Counted from the first letter of the stretch, positions 34,147-46,341 are shown. The stretch is 64,000 nt of DNA from Rhinopithecus roxellana (GCF_007565055.1 NC_044549.1:68910882-68974881); one strand, 5' to 3'. The notes: generated by a model not told the origin, from the letters alone. Translations and numbers: made by a program.

Positions 34147-34535
34147 TTTTTAAGAGGAAGTCTCACTCTGTCACCCAGGCTGGAGAGCAGTAGTGCAATC
34201 TCGGTTCACTACAACCTCTGCCTCCCGGGTTCAAGCGATTCTCCCACCTCAGCCTCCTGAGTAGCTGGGATTACAGACATGCATCACCATGCCCGGCCAA
34301 GTTTTGTATTTTAGTAGAGACAGGGCTTCACCATGTTGGTCTGGTCTCAAACTCCCGACCTCAGGTGATCTGCCTGCCTCGGCCTCCCCAAGTGCTGGGA
34401 TTACAGGTGTGAGCCGTGGCACCCGGCCTTAATTATTATCCGCATTCTAGACTTGCTTGTCCAGGGAACCACAGCAAGTGGCTGAGCCAGGGTTTGAAGC
34501 CTTGTAATTCTGAATAGGGCTTGCTTTCTTCACAG
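34015..34535 (+). mobile_element. MIR interrupted by AluS
   Basis: The left part (gatccaggcactatgctcag, ccatcctgtgaggtagattt) and the right part (ggctgagccagggtttgaag) are successive MIR segments separated by the Alu at 34116-34428. Confidence 0.75.
34116..34428 (-). mobile_element. AluS with (CT)n in its tail
   Basis: Plus-strand order: (CT)n, T-run, aagaggaagtctcactctg, ending gagccgtggcacccggcc. Exact 9-bp target duplication ttaattatt at 34107-34115 and 34429-34437. The Alu A tail contains a (GA)n microsatellite, seen as CT here. Confidence 0.92.
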
Positions 34536-34924
34536 CCACATCCAACTATCTCCCAGTCATGATGGCCAAACTCAGTGCTCATAGAGACAACTGTGCCCTA
34601 TCTCTGCTCCACTCTCTCTTCCTACTCCTTGAGGATGAATCCAGAACTTTAAGGCAAATAATCCAATACTCAACTGCTTCAGCAGCAGAAAGCAATAAAA
34701 ACCTTTTCAGCAGGGAATTCCTGATATCAGCCATTAGACCTCATTGGTAAGGTCACTGGCAATAAATTCCATCTCATTATCTAAATCTCAGTAGCTGGAA
34801 TTGAATTGTCTTATAAATGAGGGAAGATACAGAGACAAAACATGGGGAAAATTATTTCTTTTTAGGTGGGAGCATGTTTAAAGGCCAACTTGAGAGAGCT
34901 GAATCAAATATTCAGTTATGTTTT
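34536..34924. other. Unclassified sequence, no gene seen
   Basis: Nothing recognised. Confidence 0.35.
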
Positions 34925-35085
34925 AAATCTAATAGAATCATAGGCATTTTACAAGTGAGGAAACTGAGGGCTAGAAATGAGAAGGGTCTTATCCAACAGT
35001 AGAGGCAAGTTACCTAAAGATTCCAAGTTAGAACCCAGGTTTCCCAACCACGAGTCCAATGTTCATTATATACAGCCTTCCATCT
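34925..35085 (+). mobile_element. MIR fragment
   Basis: cattttacaagtgaggaaac, tgagggctagaaatgag and gttagaacccaggtttccc follow MIR core and 3' half. Confidence 0.75.
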
Positions 35086-35114
35086 GCCCATCTACTCTTT
35101 TTCTGTCTATTTGT

Positions 35115-35230
35115 CCATCCATCCATCTGTCCATCTACCTACCCACACATTCATTCATCCAGGTATACATCCACCTATCCTTCCATACAAGCATCCATAT
35201 GTCCATCTAACTATTCGTCCATCTACCACT
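35115..35230 (+). repeat. Degenerate (CATC)n-type microsatellite
   Basis: ccatccatccatctgtccat, cattcattcatccagg and ccatctaactattcgtcc form an interrupted tetranucleotide tract. The frames across it (PSICPSTL-like) are artefacts of the repeat. Confidence 0.88.
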
Positions 35231-35999
35231 CTAACCCTCACCAATTTAATAATTATGAAGCACTTACAAATGATACTTATTGGAGATATAAGGCTAAATG
35301 TGACACTGTCCCAGCCCTCAGGAACTCAGTAACACATGGTATTCAAATGCTTGGTTCATCATTTAAGAGTTTCCAGAAATACAGTGCTAAGAATACATAG
35401 GTAGAGTTAAATCTGAGTATATGGTCAGCTGTTAAAAATAGTTCCAACTGCAACAGTTTTAAAAATATAGATTCCAGGACCTCTATTTCCTTTTTTCTTT
35501 TTAGTTTTCTGAAATCAGGTGCCTAGTTTCAGGAAAATGTAGTTTTTGCAAAATCAATAAAAAATCAAGCATATGATGCATGGATTCATAAGTAAAAAGT
35601 AATAATTCAAAAGTAAAAACTAATAATGCATATCATGGGTTCTGTCTATAATATGTCCATTGTCATTATGAGATTACTGGTATTTATTTAGCCCATGAAA
35701 TCATTATGCATTTAGATATTTACACATTTTAAAGTAGGATCTGTCTCATTTAGTCCAATGAAAAAAACATTAGAGAAGCATTGTTAGAGGACAAAAACTT
35801 CATGTGTTCACACTCAGCAATGCAGTTGTCTTTCATTGTTCTCTATCCATTTCTTCCCAGTTGCACAGGGATATATTCATATTGAGTGCCAATAGAGGGG
35901 AATGACTCCAGGAGGCACACTGACCTGGATTCAGATCCCATGTAACCTGATGACTCCAGGCAGTAAGATTAACGAATGTTAGAGCAGAAGAGACTTTTA
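35231..35999. other. Unclassified sequence, no gene seen
   Basis: Nothing recognised. Confidence 0.35.
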
Positions 36000-36130
36000 A
36001 TAACTTTATCACGATTTAGGTGCTCACATGTCTAAGTTCACTTAGCATTTACAACCATCATGGACCTAGTTGTTTCATCAACTCCACTTTACAATTAAGG
36101 AAAGTGAGGCACAGGATCAAGTGTTGATGT
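36000..36130 (+). mobile_element. Possible MIR fragment
   Basis: ttcacttagcatttacaacc and aaggaaagtgaggcacagga are consistent with MIR but strongly diverged. Confidence 0.45.
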
Positions 36131-36389
36131 GCTAGTCGTTGCAAAGGAAATACATTTAAGATAAAATCAGCTATAGCATCCATTGTCTGCACCTCTTTTG
36201 TGTCATGATTTTGTTTGTATTTACTCACTTTGAGTGCTATTCAGCCACTCAGTGCCTCTGCCTGTCTGAGATATTCCTCACGGCAGACACCACAGGATAT
36301 GGTAGAAAAGCCCCTGAGAGAGCTCAGAAGATGTGGCTTTCAGGAGTGGCTTTTCTATTTACTGCTTGTGTGGCCCTCGGCAAGATACT

Positions 36390-36550
36390 TATTCATTAAT
36401 TTTTAAGCCAGAAGAGGCTTCTACAGTGATCTGTATCAATATCCCCTCTACAGATGAAAAACTAAGATCCAAAGGGGTTCAGATGTGCTGAAGGTCACAC
36501 AGCTAATTAGTGGCTTAACATTCACTTTAAAGTAAGTCTTACTCCCTGTA
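36390..36550 (+). mobile_element. MIR fragment
   Basis: ctctacagatgaaaaactaa, gaaggtcacacagctaatta and gtggcttaacattc follow MIR 3' half. Confidence 0.65.
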
Positions 36551-36689
36551 AACACACATTAGAAATGTTTCAATCTCGATATCTAGTTTGCTTTACTTTG
36601 GGGTCAGATTTTATGGATTCAAATCCCCACTCTTCCTCTTACCAGGCATATAACCCCAGGGCAAATGACTTTTCCTGTATTCCAGGAAA

Positions 36690-36845
36690 TTTTTATTTTT
36701 GGGACAAGGTCTTGCTCTGTTGCCCAGGCTAGAGTGTAATGGTGGAATCACTGCTCACAGCCTCAACCTCTTGGGCCCAAGTGATCCTTCCACCTCAGCC
36801 TTCCAAGTAGTTGGGACCACAGGCACGTGCCACTACGCATGGCTA

Positions 36846-36887
<42 letters not shown>

Positions 36888-37312
36888 TTGAGACGGAGTC
36901 TCGCTCTGTTGCCCAGGCTGGAGTGCAACTGCATGATCTCGGCTCACTGCAACCTCCGCCTCCCAGGTTCAAGCGATTCTCCTGCCTTAGCCTCTCGAGT
37001 AGCTAGGATTACAGGTGTGTGCCACCACACTTGGCTAATTTTTAAATTTTTAGTAGAGATGGGGTTTCACCATGTTGGCCAGGCTTGTCTTGAACTCCTG
37101 AGCTCGGGTGATCTGCCTGCCTCAGCCTCCCAAAGTGTTGGGATTACAGGTGTGAGCCACTGCACCCAGCCTATTTTTAATTTTTTTTTAAATTAAGACA
37201 TGAGGTCTTGTTATATTGCCCAGGCTGGTCTTGAACTCCTGGGCTCAAGTGATCCTCCTGCCTTGGCCTCCCAAAGTGCTGGGATTACAGGTGTGAGTCA
37301 CTGCACCTGGCC
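36690..37312 (-). mobile_element. AluJ split by a younger AluS
   Basis: Right arm at 36690-36848 (gggacaaggtcttgctctg, gttgcccaggctagagtg), left arm at 37172-37312 (atgaggtcttgttatattgc, gtgagtcactgcacctggcc). The two arms together make one dimeric AluJ. Confidence 0.88.
36849..37171 (-). mobile_element. AluS inserted in AluJ, with (ATT)n tail
   Basis: Full-length AluS from gagacggagtctcgctctg to gagccactgcacccagcc. Its A tail has become an (ATT)n run of about 13 to 14 units at 36847-36888. Confidence 0.92.
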
Positions 37313-37539
37313 TAGTCTTAACATTAAAATAGGATAGAATAGTATCGATCTCCTTATAATTTTGTAAGGAATAAATAACGTGATCCAATGAGAATAGTTT
37401 GGATAATACCTACACCATATTATTATGGGTTTTAATTACATCATCTGTCTTCATTTGTGAGGGTTTTGATAAAGGCAAAAATCCTTCAATACTTAATATT
37501 TTCAAAATGGATCACTACATAAGAAAACATTTTAACTTC

Positions 37540-39060
37540 ACTTATCATTTATTCATTCATTAACCAAATATTTATTGAATACCTATTGTCTATAGGCACT
37601 GTTCTAGGTTCTGGGACATCACAGTAAGAAAATACACTGAACTCCCTTAAATTCTGCTAGGTGTGAACAGTAGAAATGTGGTCAGTGAAAGAAAAAAATT
37701 AAAAGAAAATTCTAGTAGGATTAGAGGACAATAATTAAATAACAATTAAGTAAATTATTTATTAGAAGGTGCTAAGTGCTAGAGGGAAAAGTAAAGCAGA
37801 AAAGTGGATAAGTAATACAGATGGGGTAAAGGGAACTGAACAAGAATTGACCTTTTAAATAGGGTGGCTAAGGAAGGTGACATTGAAGGAATATTTGTGG
37901 AAGGAGAGGGAGCTACCCATGTAGATATGTGGGCAAAGGGTATCCAACAAATAGCCAGTGCAAAGCTGCTAAGGCAGTAGTGTGCCTAGCATGTCAATGG
38001 ACTAGCAAAGATTTCAGCATGGTTGGAATAGAATGAGTGTAGGGGAGAGTTGTAGGAAATGAGACTGGAAAAGAAACAGGAGCCAGGCCATGAGGTGCCT
38101 CTACAGTCATTGAGGTACCTTGTTTTTTTTTTTTAAACTTTGCATGAGTTATAAAGGTATTGGGTGGTTTTAAGCAGAGGAGTATATCGTTTGACTTATA
38201 GTTTGATCATGAAACAGGTAGTTCAGCTGCTGCTGTGTTGAGAACAGATTCGAGGAGACAAGGTTGGGTGCAGAGACATCATTTAGGAGGTTTGATACAT
38301 ACAATGCTACATGTTGACCAAAACAGCTTTGTTTTCCTCCCAGGTACACATGAAGCCTACATTTTCCAGCCCCTTGGTATCTGGGTGGAGTCATATGTCT
38401 TGAAGTAGACAACAGAAAGTGAATGGATACATCTTCTTTCCAGATCTGCCTCCTAAAGGTCTCATGCTTTTATATGCTCCCTTCGGCCTGTGGGGCTGGA
38501 AGCCAAGAACTCAAACAGTAGAGGCATATGATGGAAGCAGGGCAGGTCCCTAAGTCATCACTTAGGTAGAGAAGCACTACCCAGGAGTGCCCCCAGCCTG
38601 TATAAAATAGTGACGTAAATGAGAAATAAACTTTTACCATGCTAGGCCACTGAGAGTCAGGGATATTTTTTACCATTTTCTATTACAGCTCTAGGGAGCT
38701 TTATGCTGACAAATACAAGAGGCTAGTTCAATAAACCAGGCAAGAGATTGTAATGACTTGGATCTGGGTGTTAGCAGGTTATGAAAGGTGACTGGACACT
38801 GCATGTATTTTGAGGTAGTCACCTACTAGATTTTCTGACAGATTTGAAAAGGAGAATAATAAAAGCATCAGGGATGGTGTCAGGGATTTTGGTGCGAACC
38901 ATTGGAAGGATGGGGTTGTCATTAACGGAGCCAGGGAAGACCACAGGCAGAAGGGGTGCATATGTTAGGGGACTGTGAGACAGGGGGTTTCAGGAGTTCA
39001 GATTTTGGCGTAAGAGGTCTTAGATGATTATCATTTGTACATGGACATGCTCAGTGGTCA
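37540..39060 (-). mobile_element. L2 LINE fragment interrupted by an MLT1 LTR
   Basis: Reversed L2 tracts: cattcattaaccaaatattt, ctataggcactgttctaggt, gtgctaagtgctagaggg, gggtggttttaagcagagga, gctgctgtgttgagaacaga, then after the LTR aataaaccaggcaagagatt, ggatggggttgtcattaacg and gtttcaggagttcagatttt. Confidence 0.8.
38291..38712 (+). mobile_element. MLT1-type LTR inserted in L2
   Basis: tatatgctcccttcggcctg, gtgacgtaaatgagaaataa and gccactgagagtcagggat follow an MLT1 LTR 3' half. Both flanks are continuous L2, which delimits the insertion. Confidence 0.65.
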
Positions 39061-39694
39061 GTTATAACACTGTACATGGTAGTGTGCTGGCCAGCTTGTA
39101 CCAGCTTATGAGAACCAATTACCAGATGTGCAGGAGTTTTATGAGCCAGTTATTAAACTATTAGTAACTGGAAGTCAGTCGTAGTGAGAGTATTTATACC
39201 CTAGAAGTTGGCAAATGCTCAAGTCAGGGTTTTTTTTCCCCCTGGAGTTGGTTGTTAAACATTTAGCAGCATCCCATTAGGCATAAGAGTTGAGGAAGAG
39301 GTCATGTTTACAAATGAGATAATATCTTTATGATTTATTTTCCCCCAAGACATCTTAGAATCTCTCTAGTGTCAGAAATATCTTCCATTTAATGATATTT
39401 TTTCCTGGTCATGTTCTATTAACCAATGCTGTTTTTAGACAACTAGTACATGTACAACACCATTAAATGTAGTTCACTGTGTGATAACTGTTATACACTG
39501 AAAATGTTCAGTATTTTACTTCTATTGTCTATTCCATTTGAGGCAACAAAAAATAAAATTAAATAATCTCAATCTTAAATCTCAATATGCACTTATGCGT
39601 CTTTTGTAAAATTTCCCACATTTGTAATATCCCAGATATTCTCATCTTTATTTATTTAGAGTCAAATACCTGCTGAACACAATCACTACTAACT
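39061..39694. other. Unclassified sequence, no gene seen
   Basis: AT-rich, no repeat or gene recognised. Confidence 0.35.
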
Positions 39695-39815
39695 TCAGAT
39701 TATCCATTCGTAAAATAAGGATTATGTTTTCCCTGCCTACCTCACCAGATAATTGTGAAGAGCAAATGAGGCAATGCACATAAGAGTGTTTTGTCAATTG
39801 TAAGCAAACAGAATG
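39695..39815 (-). mobile_element. MIR fragment
   Basis: ttatccattcgtaaaataag, cctgcctacctcaccagata and gtgaagagcaaatgaggcaa are reversed MIR core. Confidence 0.75.
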
Positions 39816-41335
39816 AATGTTGATAGATCTGAAATAAAATGACAGAGGCTCTGCATCACCTGTGGTCTTCAAAAGATTTATTAATGCCTTTTTGTGAATG
39901 GCTAGGTACCACTTAGAGTCAATTGGGCTGACATGTTCCTGCTGTTCTAGAACTTGATAACATGATGACTTATCATGGAAATTAATCTGGAAGAACTCCA
40001 TGCCAACTTATATTTAAGGTATGCAAGAAGAATGTAAGGAAATGCTTTCTTATTTCTTTACTTCATTACTTTCCTTACCGTGGACACTTCCTCATTCCTG
40101 GAAAGGAATATAACTATTCATCAGCTATAATGATGGAATCTCATTTTTGTATATTGTATTTTTACCTTTAACTTTTAAACAATGTCTGTTGCTGAAGGTG
40201 CATTTCTCAGTATTTTAATTCAAACTGAGTTAAAAGGAGAAAAAATACACAAAATAGTCATACATTATGAGATACAGTGAATAAAATTGTATTATTTATA
40301 TTTACTCTATAGTCCCAATAAATGGGATTTCCAATATTTCCATCCTTTTAATATTTTATTAAAAATGGTCAATTGGAGGATTAATACATAGAAATATTTA
40401 TATAAATACATCAGTATAACTTACATGGAAATGTTTATAAAAATAAAATGTCAGGGGATTCTTATGTGCTTAAAGGTCTTTCAAAGTGTTTGTAAGCCTT
40501 GCGTGCATTTTGGTATCCTTGCTGCTGAAGCTTCATGAAAGTGATTAGATCAAACATGAGGAGCTGTGTCATATAAAGTAGGAATTATTGTCTACTCAGT
40601 TTGATGCTGTATTTGCATGAAACTTCTTCCGACGACTAAATGGTTGGTTCATACGACTGGAAGGCAAAGGTTGGATATGTTTGGGACAATAGTTAAGCCA
40701 ATTCTGAGAGAAATCTAAATACTAGAAGAGCTTAATGGCTATTTCCTTTTATTAAAGCTGGTGCTATGTATGCATATTTGAGGGGCCATACTGCAAAATG
40801 GGTGATTTTTTGAAATTCTTGTGATTTTTGAGATTCCTTTAATTTCAATGAAGGGATAAATTGTCATTAACTTATAGAAACCTGATGAAAAACACTAAGG
40901 TGAAATGCCTGACAGGGTCCCATCTCATTCAACATTTTTTCTCTAGTGTTTCATAGACCCAGATGCAACACTGCAGTGAGTATATTAGGCATGGTGACTA
41001 CACTGAATGACAGAATCAACACAACATCGTGAAGTTGGAAGGAGAGTAAAATTAGTAAGAAGACATGTAATAGGCATGCGTGTAGCCCTAATGTAGGTTA
41101 AAAACATCAGTTGTATGAGTATAACAACACCTGTGATATACCTTGATATAGGCAGGATCTTCATCTCATTGGTCTCCAGAGTCCTGGACATTTTTTCTAG
41201 TCCTAACTGTTTTTCATGTGACAAGCACTTATTTTCTGATCAGCTTCATATGGGCACAACTGACCATCCCTTGTCTGCATCAGACACCTGTTTCTTCCTT
41301 CTGGGAGTTGGATAGCTGATGATCTGGTTAACATC
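39816..41335. other. Unclassified sequence, no gene seen
   Basis: AT-rich unique-looking DNA of about 1.5 kb. No repeat family recognised and no credible frame. Confidence 0.4.
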
Positions 41336-41692
41336 TGTATTAGTCTGTTCTCATGCTGCTAATAAAGACATACCTGAGATTGGGTAATTTATAAAGGAAA
41401 GAGGTTTAATTGACTCAGTTCTACATGGCTGAGGAGGCCTCACAATCATGGCAGAAGACTAAGGAAGAGCAAAGAGACATCTTACATGGCAGCAGGCAAG
41501 AGGGCCTGTGAAGGGGAACCCCCCTTTATAAAATCATCAGATCTTGTGAGACTTATTCACTATCATGAGAACAGCACAGGAAAGACCCATCCCCATGAGT
41601 CAGTTACCTCCCACTGGGCCCCTCCCATGACTTGTGGGAATTATGGGAGCTACAATTTTAGATTTGGGTGGGGACACAGCCACACCGTATCG
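41336..41692 (-). mobile_element. Solo THE1-type MaLR LTR
   Basis: Left edge tgtattagtctgttctcatg, right edge cacagccacaccgtatcg. Closely resembles the LTRs of the complete THE1 at 26117-28371. The flanking pentamers acatc and gtgtc do not match, so the target duplication has decayed or the ends are misplaced. Confidence 0.9.
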
Positions 41693-42509
41693 GTGTCCAT
41701 GCATATACAACTTGGAAGTGTGGAGGAATCAATGTCCCATAGAGCAAGCCTTTGCAAATGGAAACTGACATCAGTAGATCAATACATCTCGTTTCCGCAT
41801 GGTCCTGAGAAGCAACTGTTTATATTGCAGCCTCTCAGAAACTGGTGGACCTACAAGATCTGGCAATCAGTCATATCTGCTGCTATGCAGAGGCAGGTAG
41901 GATATTGTACTATCTTTTGGGCTCTTTTGTCTCCTGCTCCTCTTGACTTTCCCCTATTCTTGTTCCCTTTAGGGGATCCCAGGGTAAGATTACTCCTCCT
42001 CCCTGCCACCCCTTATTTGACTTTACCATCTCCTAAAATAAACACCAATTGCAAAAATATGTCACATATATGAAAAATACTTGGAGTTTTGATGGTAAGT
42101 TAAATGTGGGAAAGAGAAGGATATGACTACATTCAAAAAAACCTCAACTCAAAATTAGACTACCTTTATCAAAGGAGACACTACAGGATTTGCTTAAATT
42201 CCTGCAGTTAATAAGAAGTGGAAGTTATATTTGAACTTCCCTTGTCTGAGTCTATAACACATGCTATGATCCTCTACATTATATGGAAGGAATTAAAATC
42301 TGTTTCACAAAATAAATTAATAAAGTATTAGAAATCTTCATCGTAAAAGAAACTCATCCTTTGGTGGTATATGAAGGTTGTCTTCAAGAAAATAAAATAC
42401 TGTTATTTGGAAGATTTGAACTTATTACATGATTCTAATGAGAAAGATTAAGAGGAATAAGCAGAATAAAAACAGCAACCCAGCTAGGACAAGAAAAATG
42501 TAAAAAACT
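41693..42509. other. Unclassified sequence beside THE1 LTR
   Basis: A 195-codon plus frame (41486-42073) starts in the LTR and runs through this flank. It has no recognisable domain and I do not call it a gene. Otherwise unclassified. Confidence 0.4.
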
Positions 42510-42750
42510 GTGTATGCCAGTCACGTGCTGCCAAATGCTTTATAGATATCCTCATTTATATTCACAACATCCTTGTAAAATGCTTACTGCTACCATTTCC
42601 ATTTTAAAGACTAGAACACTGAGGTGTGGACAGATTGAGCAGTTTGGCAAAGGCCTGGTTATCAAGGAAGTGGTGGAGCTAGGGTCAGAACCCAGGTCAG
42701 TAGGACATTGAAACCCTTGTGCTTAATCACTATGGTATCTTGTCACTGCA
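42510..42750 (+). mobile_element. MIR SINE, near full length
   Basis: gctttatagatatcctcatt, attcacaacatccttgtaaa, gactagaacactgaggtgtg, gagctagggtcagaacccag and cttaatcactatggtatctt in MIR order. Confidence 0.85.
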
Positions 42751-44457
42751 GAGATGCAGCATGAGCTCAGTGTTAGAAAGGAAATGTAATAATCAGGGGT
42801 CTTCAATATATAATCAGCTACCCCTGTGGGGGTGAATTCCCTGCCTGCAGTGATCCCACAGCTGACCTGCTAGGTGTGATGGGGTTGATTCTCTTAAATG
42901 GAGACAGGGCAGACACGTCATCAGCTCTGTTAATTCCTACACATAAGTAGAGGTGGAGGGCAGGAGGCAGGCAGAACAGGATCCAAGGGAAGCAAAGCTG
43001 GTTTGGATAGCATACAGGGGTCATTGAACAGAGGCATTGAAGGCTCATATTAAAGTTGGGGCTGGAGTGGACTCAGAATTTGGCAAGATGGAACATGGCA
43101 ATGGAAACAGGTATGTTGCAGTAAGGATCCAAAAAGGCCTGATTATTGAATGGGAAGAGCCACTGTGTTTTTAATCAGCATTCAGTACTTCTCAGACCAG
43201 CCTTTACTCCTTAAAAAGACCTTAAATGGAGTCGGCCTTACCAGGTTTCCGGAATGGCCTGGATATTCACATAGGGAGATATTGCAGAGGGAATTCATGC
43301 TTTAGCAAGAGCTAGGCTGCATGACCTTCAAACCTTAAAACGCAGGAAGTCCAACTAATTTGGGAAAGCTAGTAAGGGCTGGACCACTGGGAGGATCTGC
43401 TCTAAGATATAAGTTTTTTATGGTAACCCAAGAAGTTGACAACACCAACCTGGATTAGTTAGTAGCTGATTACCAGCAAAATCATTGTTTCATAATACAT
43501 TGCTAGTGAGATCTGGGAATAAAGAAAAATGTTGGCTCTGGTTTGAATCACACTAGACTTCTGACTCCATTCAAATCTTTTTAATGAATGCATTTAGGAT
43601 AATCCCTTTAATTCTTCCCTCAGTACTTCTCCAAGCAGGGAACACATGGAACTCCCATTAACTATCCTGAACAGTCGTTCATGCCCAGATATAGGGAAAT
43701 CAGCCCGGAAACACTGACAACAGTTTGCACAAAGTGGCATAAGACAGTGTGACTCATGCATAGCAGGCACATTTGGAATGCAGAAAATCACAATGCATGT
43801 AGTCCTACAGTCACCAAGAATTCCTTATCATTTCTTAAGGCAAGCTTCTCTTGTCTTTTCTCAATTATGCTTCATGTGCACTTAACTCAAAATTTAATTG
43901 AATTGGTTGCTTCACAGATGGGATCGAAGGATGTTTTAATTTCTAAGCAGAGACAAAAGAATGACTGGTATTCATTCTCAAGTTAGAAGCCATTAGGAAG
44001 GAGGAGGTTTTAGGGGGTTTGAAAGAGTATAACCACCTTTGAAGGGAAGTGGCATGTTTTCGGAGCATCAGGAGGATTTAGTTCTTAGTAAGGAGACAAG
44101 GAAGGGCAATTGGAGGTGGATTGTAGATCAAGTCTGTCTAGAGCTAAAGGAAGGTGAGGTACTTGTCCACCAGGGCTGCATCTCTCGGTACTGCTAGTAA
44201 GAGTTACAGGGCTATGAAAGGAAGAAGATATCTTGGCGGGAGAAGGGAGGTGAAAGCCCAGTAGGAAAAAATGAGAAGCAGCAGGCAGGACTGAGGAAAC
44301 TGGCAAGAGGTAAAGTCAGCTTGCTTCCTCCTGCATCCGGATCCCCTGGAACACAATTAATTATGTCTAAATTAATCCTTATACTAACTCAACACTAATC
44401 CCAACCCCAATCCCAACCCAAATACTAACTTAATGGAAGGTCAGTAATCTAGGGGGT
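42751..44457. other. Unclassified sequence, no gene seen
   Basis: About 1.7 kb with no recognised repeat or gene. A low-copy hexamer tract, ccaacc/ccaatc, lies at 44395-44420. Confidence 0.4.
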
Positions 44458-44835
44458 TGATATAGTTTGAATATATGTCCCTGCCAAATCTCATGTTGAA
44501 TTGTAATCCCCAAGGTTGGAAGTGGGGTCATGGGGCAGGTCCCTCATGGCTTAGTGCTGTCCTCATGACTGTGAGTTCTAGTGACATCTGGCTGTTTAAG
44601 TATGTGGCATCTCCCCACTACTCTCTCTCTTGCCCCTGCATTCCCCATGTGAACTGCTTGCTCCCACTTCATCTTCTACCATGAGGAAAAGCACCCTGAG
44701 GCCTCCCCAGGAGCCAAGTGGATGCTAGCACCACGCTTCCTGTACAGGCTGCAGAAATGTGAGCCAATAAAATGTCTTTATACATTACCCAGTCTCAGGT
44801 AATTCTTTATAGCAATGCAAGAATGGCCTAACACA
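44458..44835 (+). mobile_element. Solo LTR of MST/THE1-type MaLR
   Basis: tgatatagtttgaatatatg to caagaatggcctaacaca. Flanks ggggt (44453-44457) and gggat (44836-44840) match at 4 of 5 positions. Contains cacgcttcctgtacaggctg and a polyadenylation-type aataaa near 44766. Confidence 0.9.
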
Positions 44836-44929
44836 GGGATGGAAATTCAGAAAGATCTTAAATAATTGTCCTAAAATGATATTTAAAGTGCTATCAGTCT
44901 ATGAAATTATGTTGAAAAATGATTTGCAT

Positions 44930-45095
44930 TGGGCTAAACGATCTCTAGGAGTTATTTAACTCTCATATCAGGTGAGAATTTTACAGGTGAAGAGTCTGAG
45001 GCTCAGAGAGGTTGCATAACATGGTGATCATAGGGCTTGCATGTAGGGGTGAGCTGGGCTAGGGACTGAGCTCACAGAGTCTAATTCCAGGGCAG
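44930..45095 (+). mobile_element. MIR fragment
   Basis: atttaactctcatatcaggt, gaagagtctgaggctcagag and aggttgcataacatgg follow MIR. Confidence 0.75.
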
Positions 45096-45149
45096 CTGGT
45101 GAAGACATGACTGAAGGCCTGCAACAAGGTGCCCTCAGAAATGCAACTG

Positions 45150-45350
45150 TACACTGAGAGCTTGCCAGTGTCCAAGTCCTGAGCTAAGAACTTCCTGCGC
45201 ATGCTAGTTTAATTCTCATTACAATGTACTGTGAGTTGGTACTGTATTAGTCTCCTTTGACGGATGAGGCTAAATTACTTGCTCACTATCACTTCATTCA
45301 CAATCAGGGTGGGGTCTGGCACACAAACTCAGCACTGGTTCACCCCAGAA
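45150..45350 (+). mobile_element. MIR fragment, second copy
   Basis: ccaagtcctgagctaagaac, gtttaattctcattacaatg and gatgaggctaaattacttgc follow MIR. Directly downstream of another MIR in the same orientation. Confidence 0.65.
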
Positions 45351-45688
45351 TTCCAATTACTCATCTACACACAAAAAAGCTCTTTCATACTCTTGAAAAA
45401 CCAGATGAGAACCACATGGACCAGATGGGAGGTGATGGATACCCATTTTATAGTCGCACTGGTTACATTGCAGGTAATCAATGAATATTTGATCCAAATG
45501 GGTCAAATCACAGGAAGAAAGACTTTGATTAGATATGAAGGTGAACATAAACCTGAATACTGGAACCAGTGGCCTGGGAAGTACTCTTCCAAAACAAGAA
45601 TAATCACAACAGCAGGCATAAGGGTTTTGGTGATCAATATTATTAATTCATAACCCTGGCTGTATATTATTGGTAGGGTTAGGGACAC
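45351..45688. other. Unclassified sequence
   Basis: Overlapping short frames here are not supported by any family feature. Confidence 0.35.
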
Positions 45689-46048
45689 TGCTATAGACTT
45701 AAGGTTTGTGTCCCTGAAAAATTCATGTGATGAAATCTAACCCACACTGTGATGACTTCAGGAGTTGGGGCCTTCGGAAGATAATTAGATCACAAATGCA
45801 ACAGCCTCATCAATGGAATTAGTGATATTATAAAACAGATCCAGAGAGCTTTCTTGCCCCTTCTACTATGTGAAGTCACAAGAAGATTCCATCTATGAAC
45901 AGGAAAGTAGACCCTCACTAGAATGTGGTCGCACTGGCACCCTGATCTCAGACTTCCTGCCTCCAGAACTATGAAAAATACATTTCTATTGTTTATAAGA
46001 CACTCCACAAATGGTGTTCCATTATAGCAGACTGAACCTACTAAGGCA
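45689..46048 (+). mobile_element. MaLR LTR (MST/MLT1-type)
   Basis: tgctatagacttaaggtttg, atgtgatgaaatctaaccca, ctatgtgaagtcacaagaag, ctccagaactatgaaaaata and gactgaacctactaaggca. Flanks gacac (45684-45688) and ggcac (46049-46053) match at 4 of 5 positions. Confidence 0.8.
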
Positions 46049-46341
46049 GGCACTTAAAAAAAATAAAGTGACCTCACCCAGAACTAGTTAAATGAGAATC
46101 TCTGAGGATGAGGTCTGGATGAGGAACATTTAGAAAAAAATCTCCTCTGGTGACATTAATGTGCAACCTAAGGTCCTTTCAACCTTTTGGTGCCTTGAAC
46201 ACTCTTTGAAACATCTTAATTTTCCTGATTGTTTTTCGTTGCTAGATATCTCTCCCCTGCATCTGAAACTAAAGAATACTAAGCTATACCACAAGCCTGT
46301 TTGCTTCTAACACACACACTGAAGACTGAAGTTAACAAAAT

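Larger units (their letters stand above)
36597..37450 (-). mobile_element. MIR interrupted by nested Alus
   Basis: Reversed MIR starts tatggattcaaatccccact, cttaccaggcatataacccc, is broken by AluJ with AluS inside, and resumes with aaaataggatagaatagtat and gtaaggaataaataacgtga after 37313. Confidence 0.72.

Noticed and set aside
29226..35230. CRISPR-like arrays among the CATC and ATCT tracts
   Set aside because: The repeats are simple tetranucleotides without spacers, and the genome is mammalian.
35059..35400. Overlapping frames of 73 to 113 codons
   Set aside because: They run through the degenerate (CATC)n tract and a MIR; the Ser-Ile-His-Pro composition is from the repeat.
36699..37196. 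165-codon plus-strand frame
   Set aside because: It is the translation of reversed AluJ and AluS with a poly-Ile run from the (ATT)n tail, so not a gene.
41800..41895. Possible exon between ttgcag and gtagga
   Set aside because: The acceptor has a poor pyrimidine tract and there is no coding homology; splice-like hexamers are common by chance.
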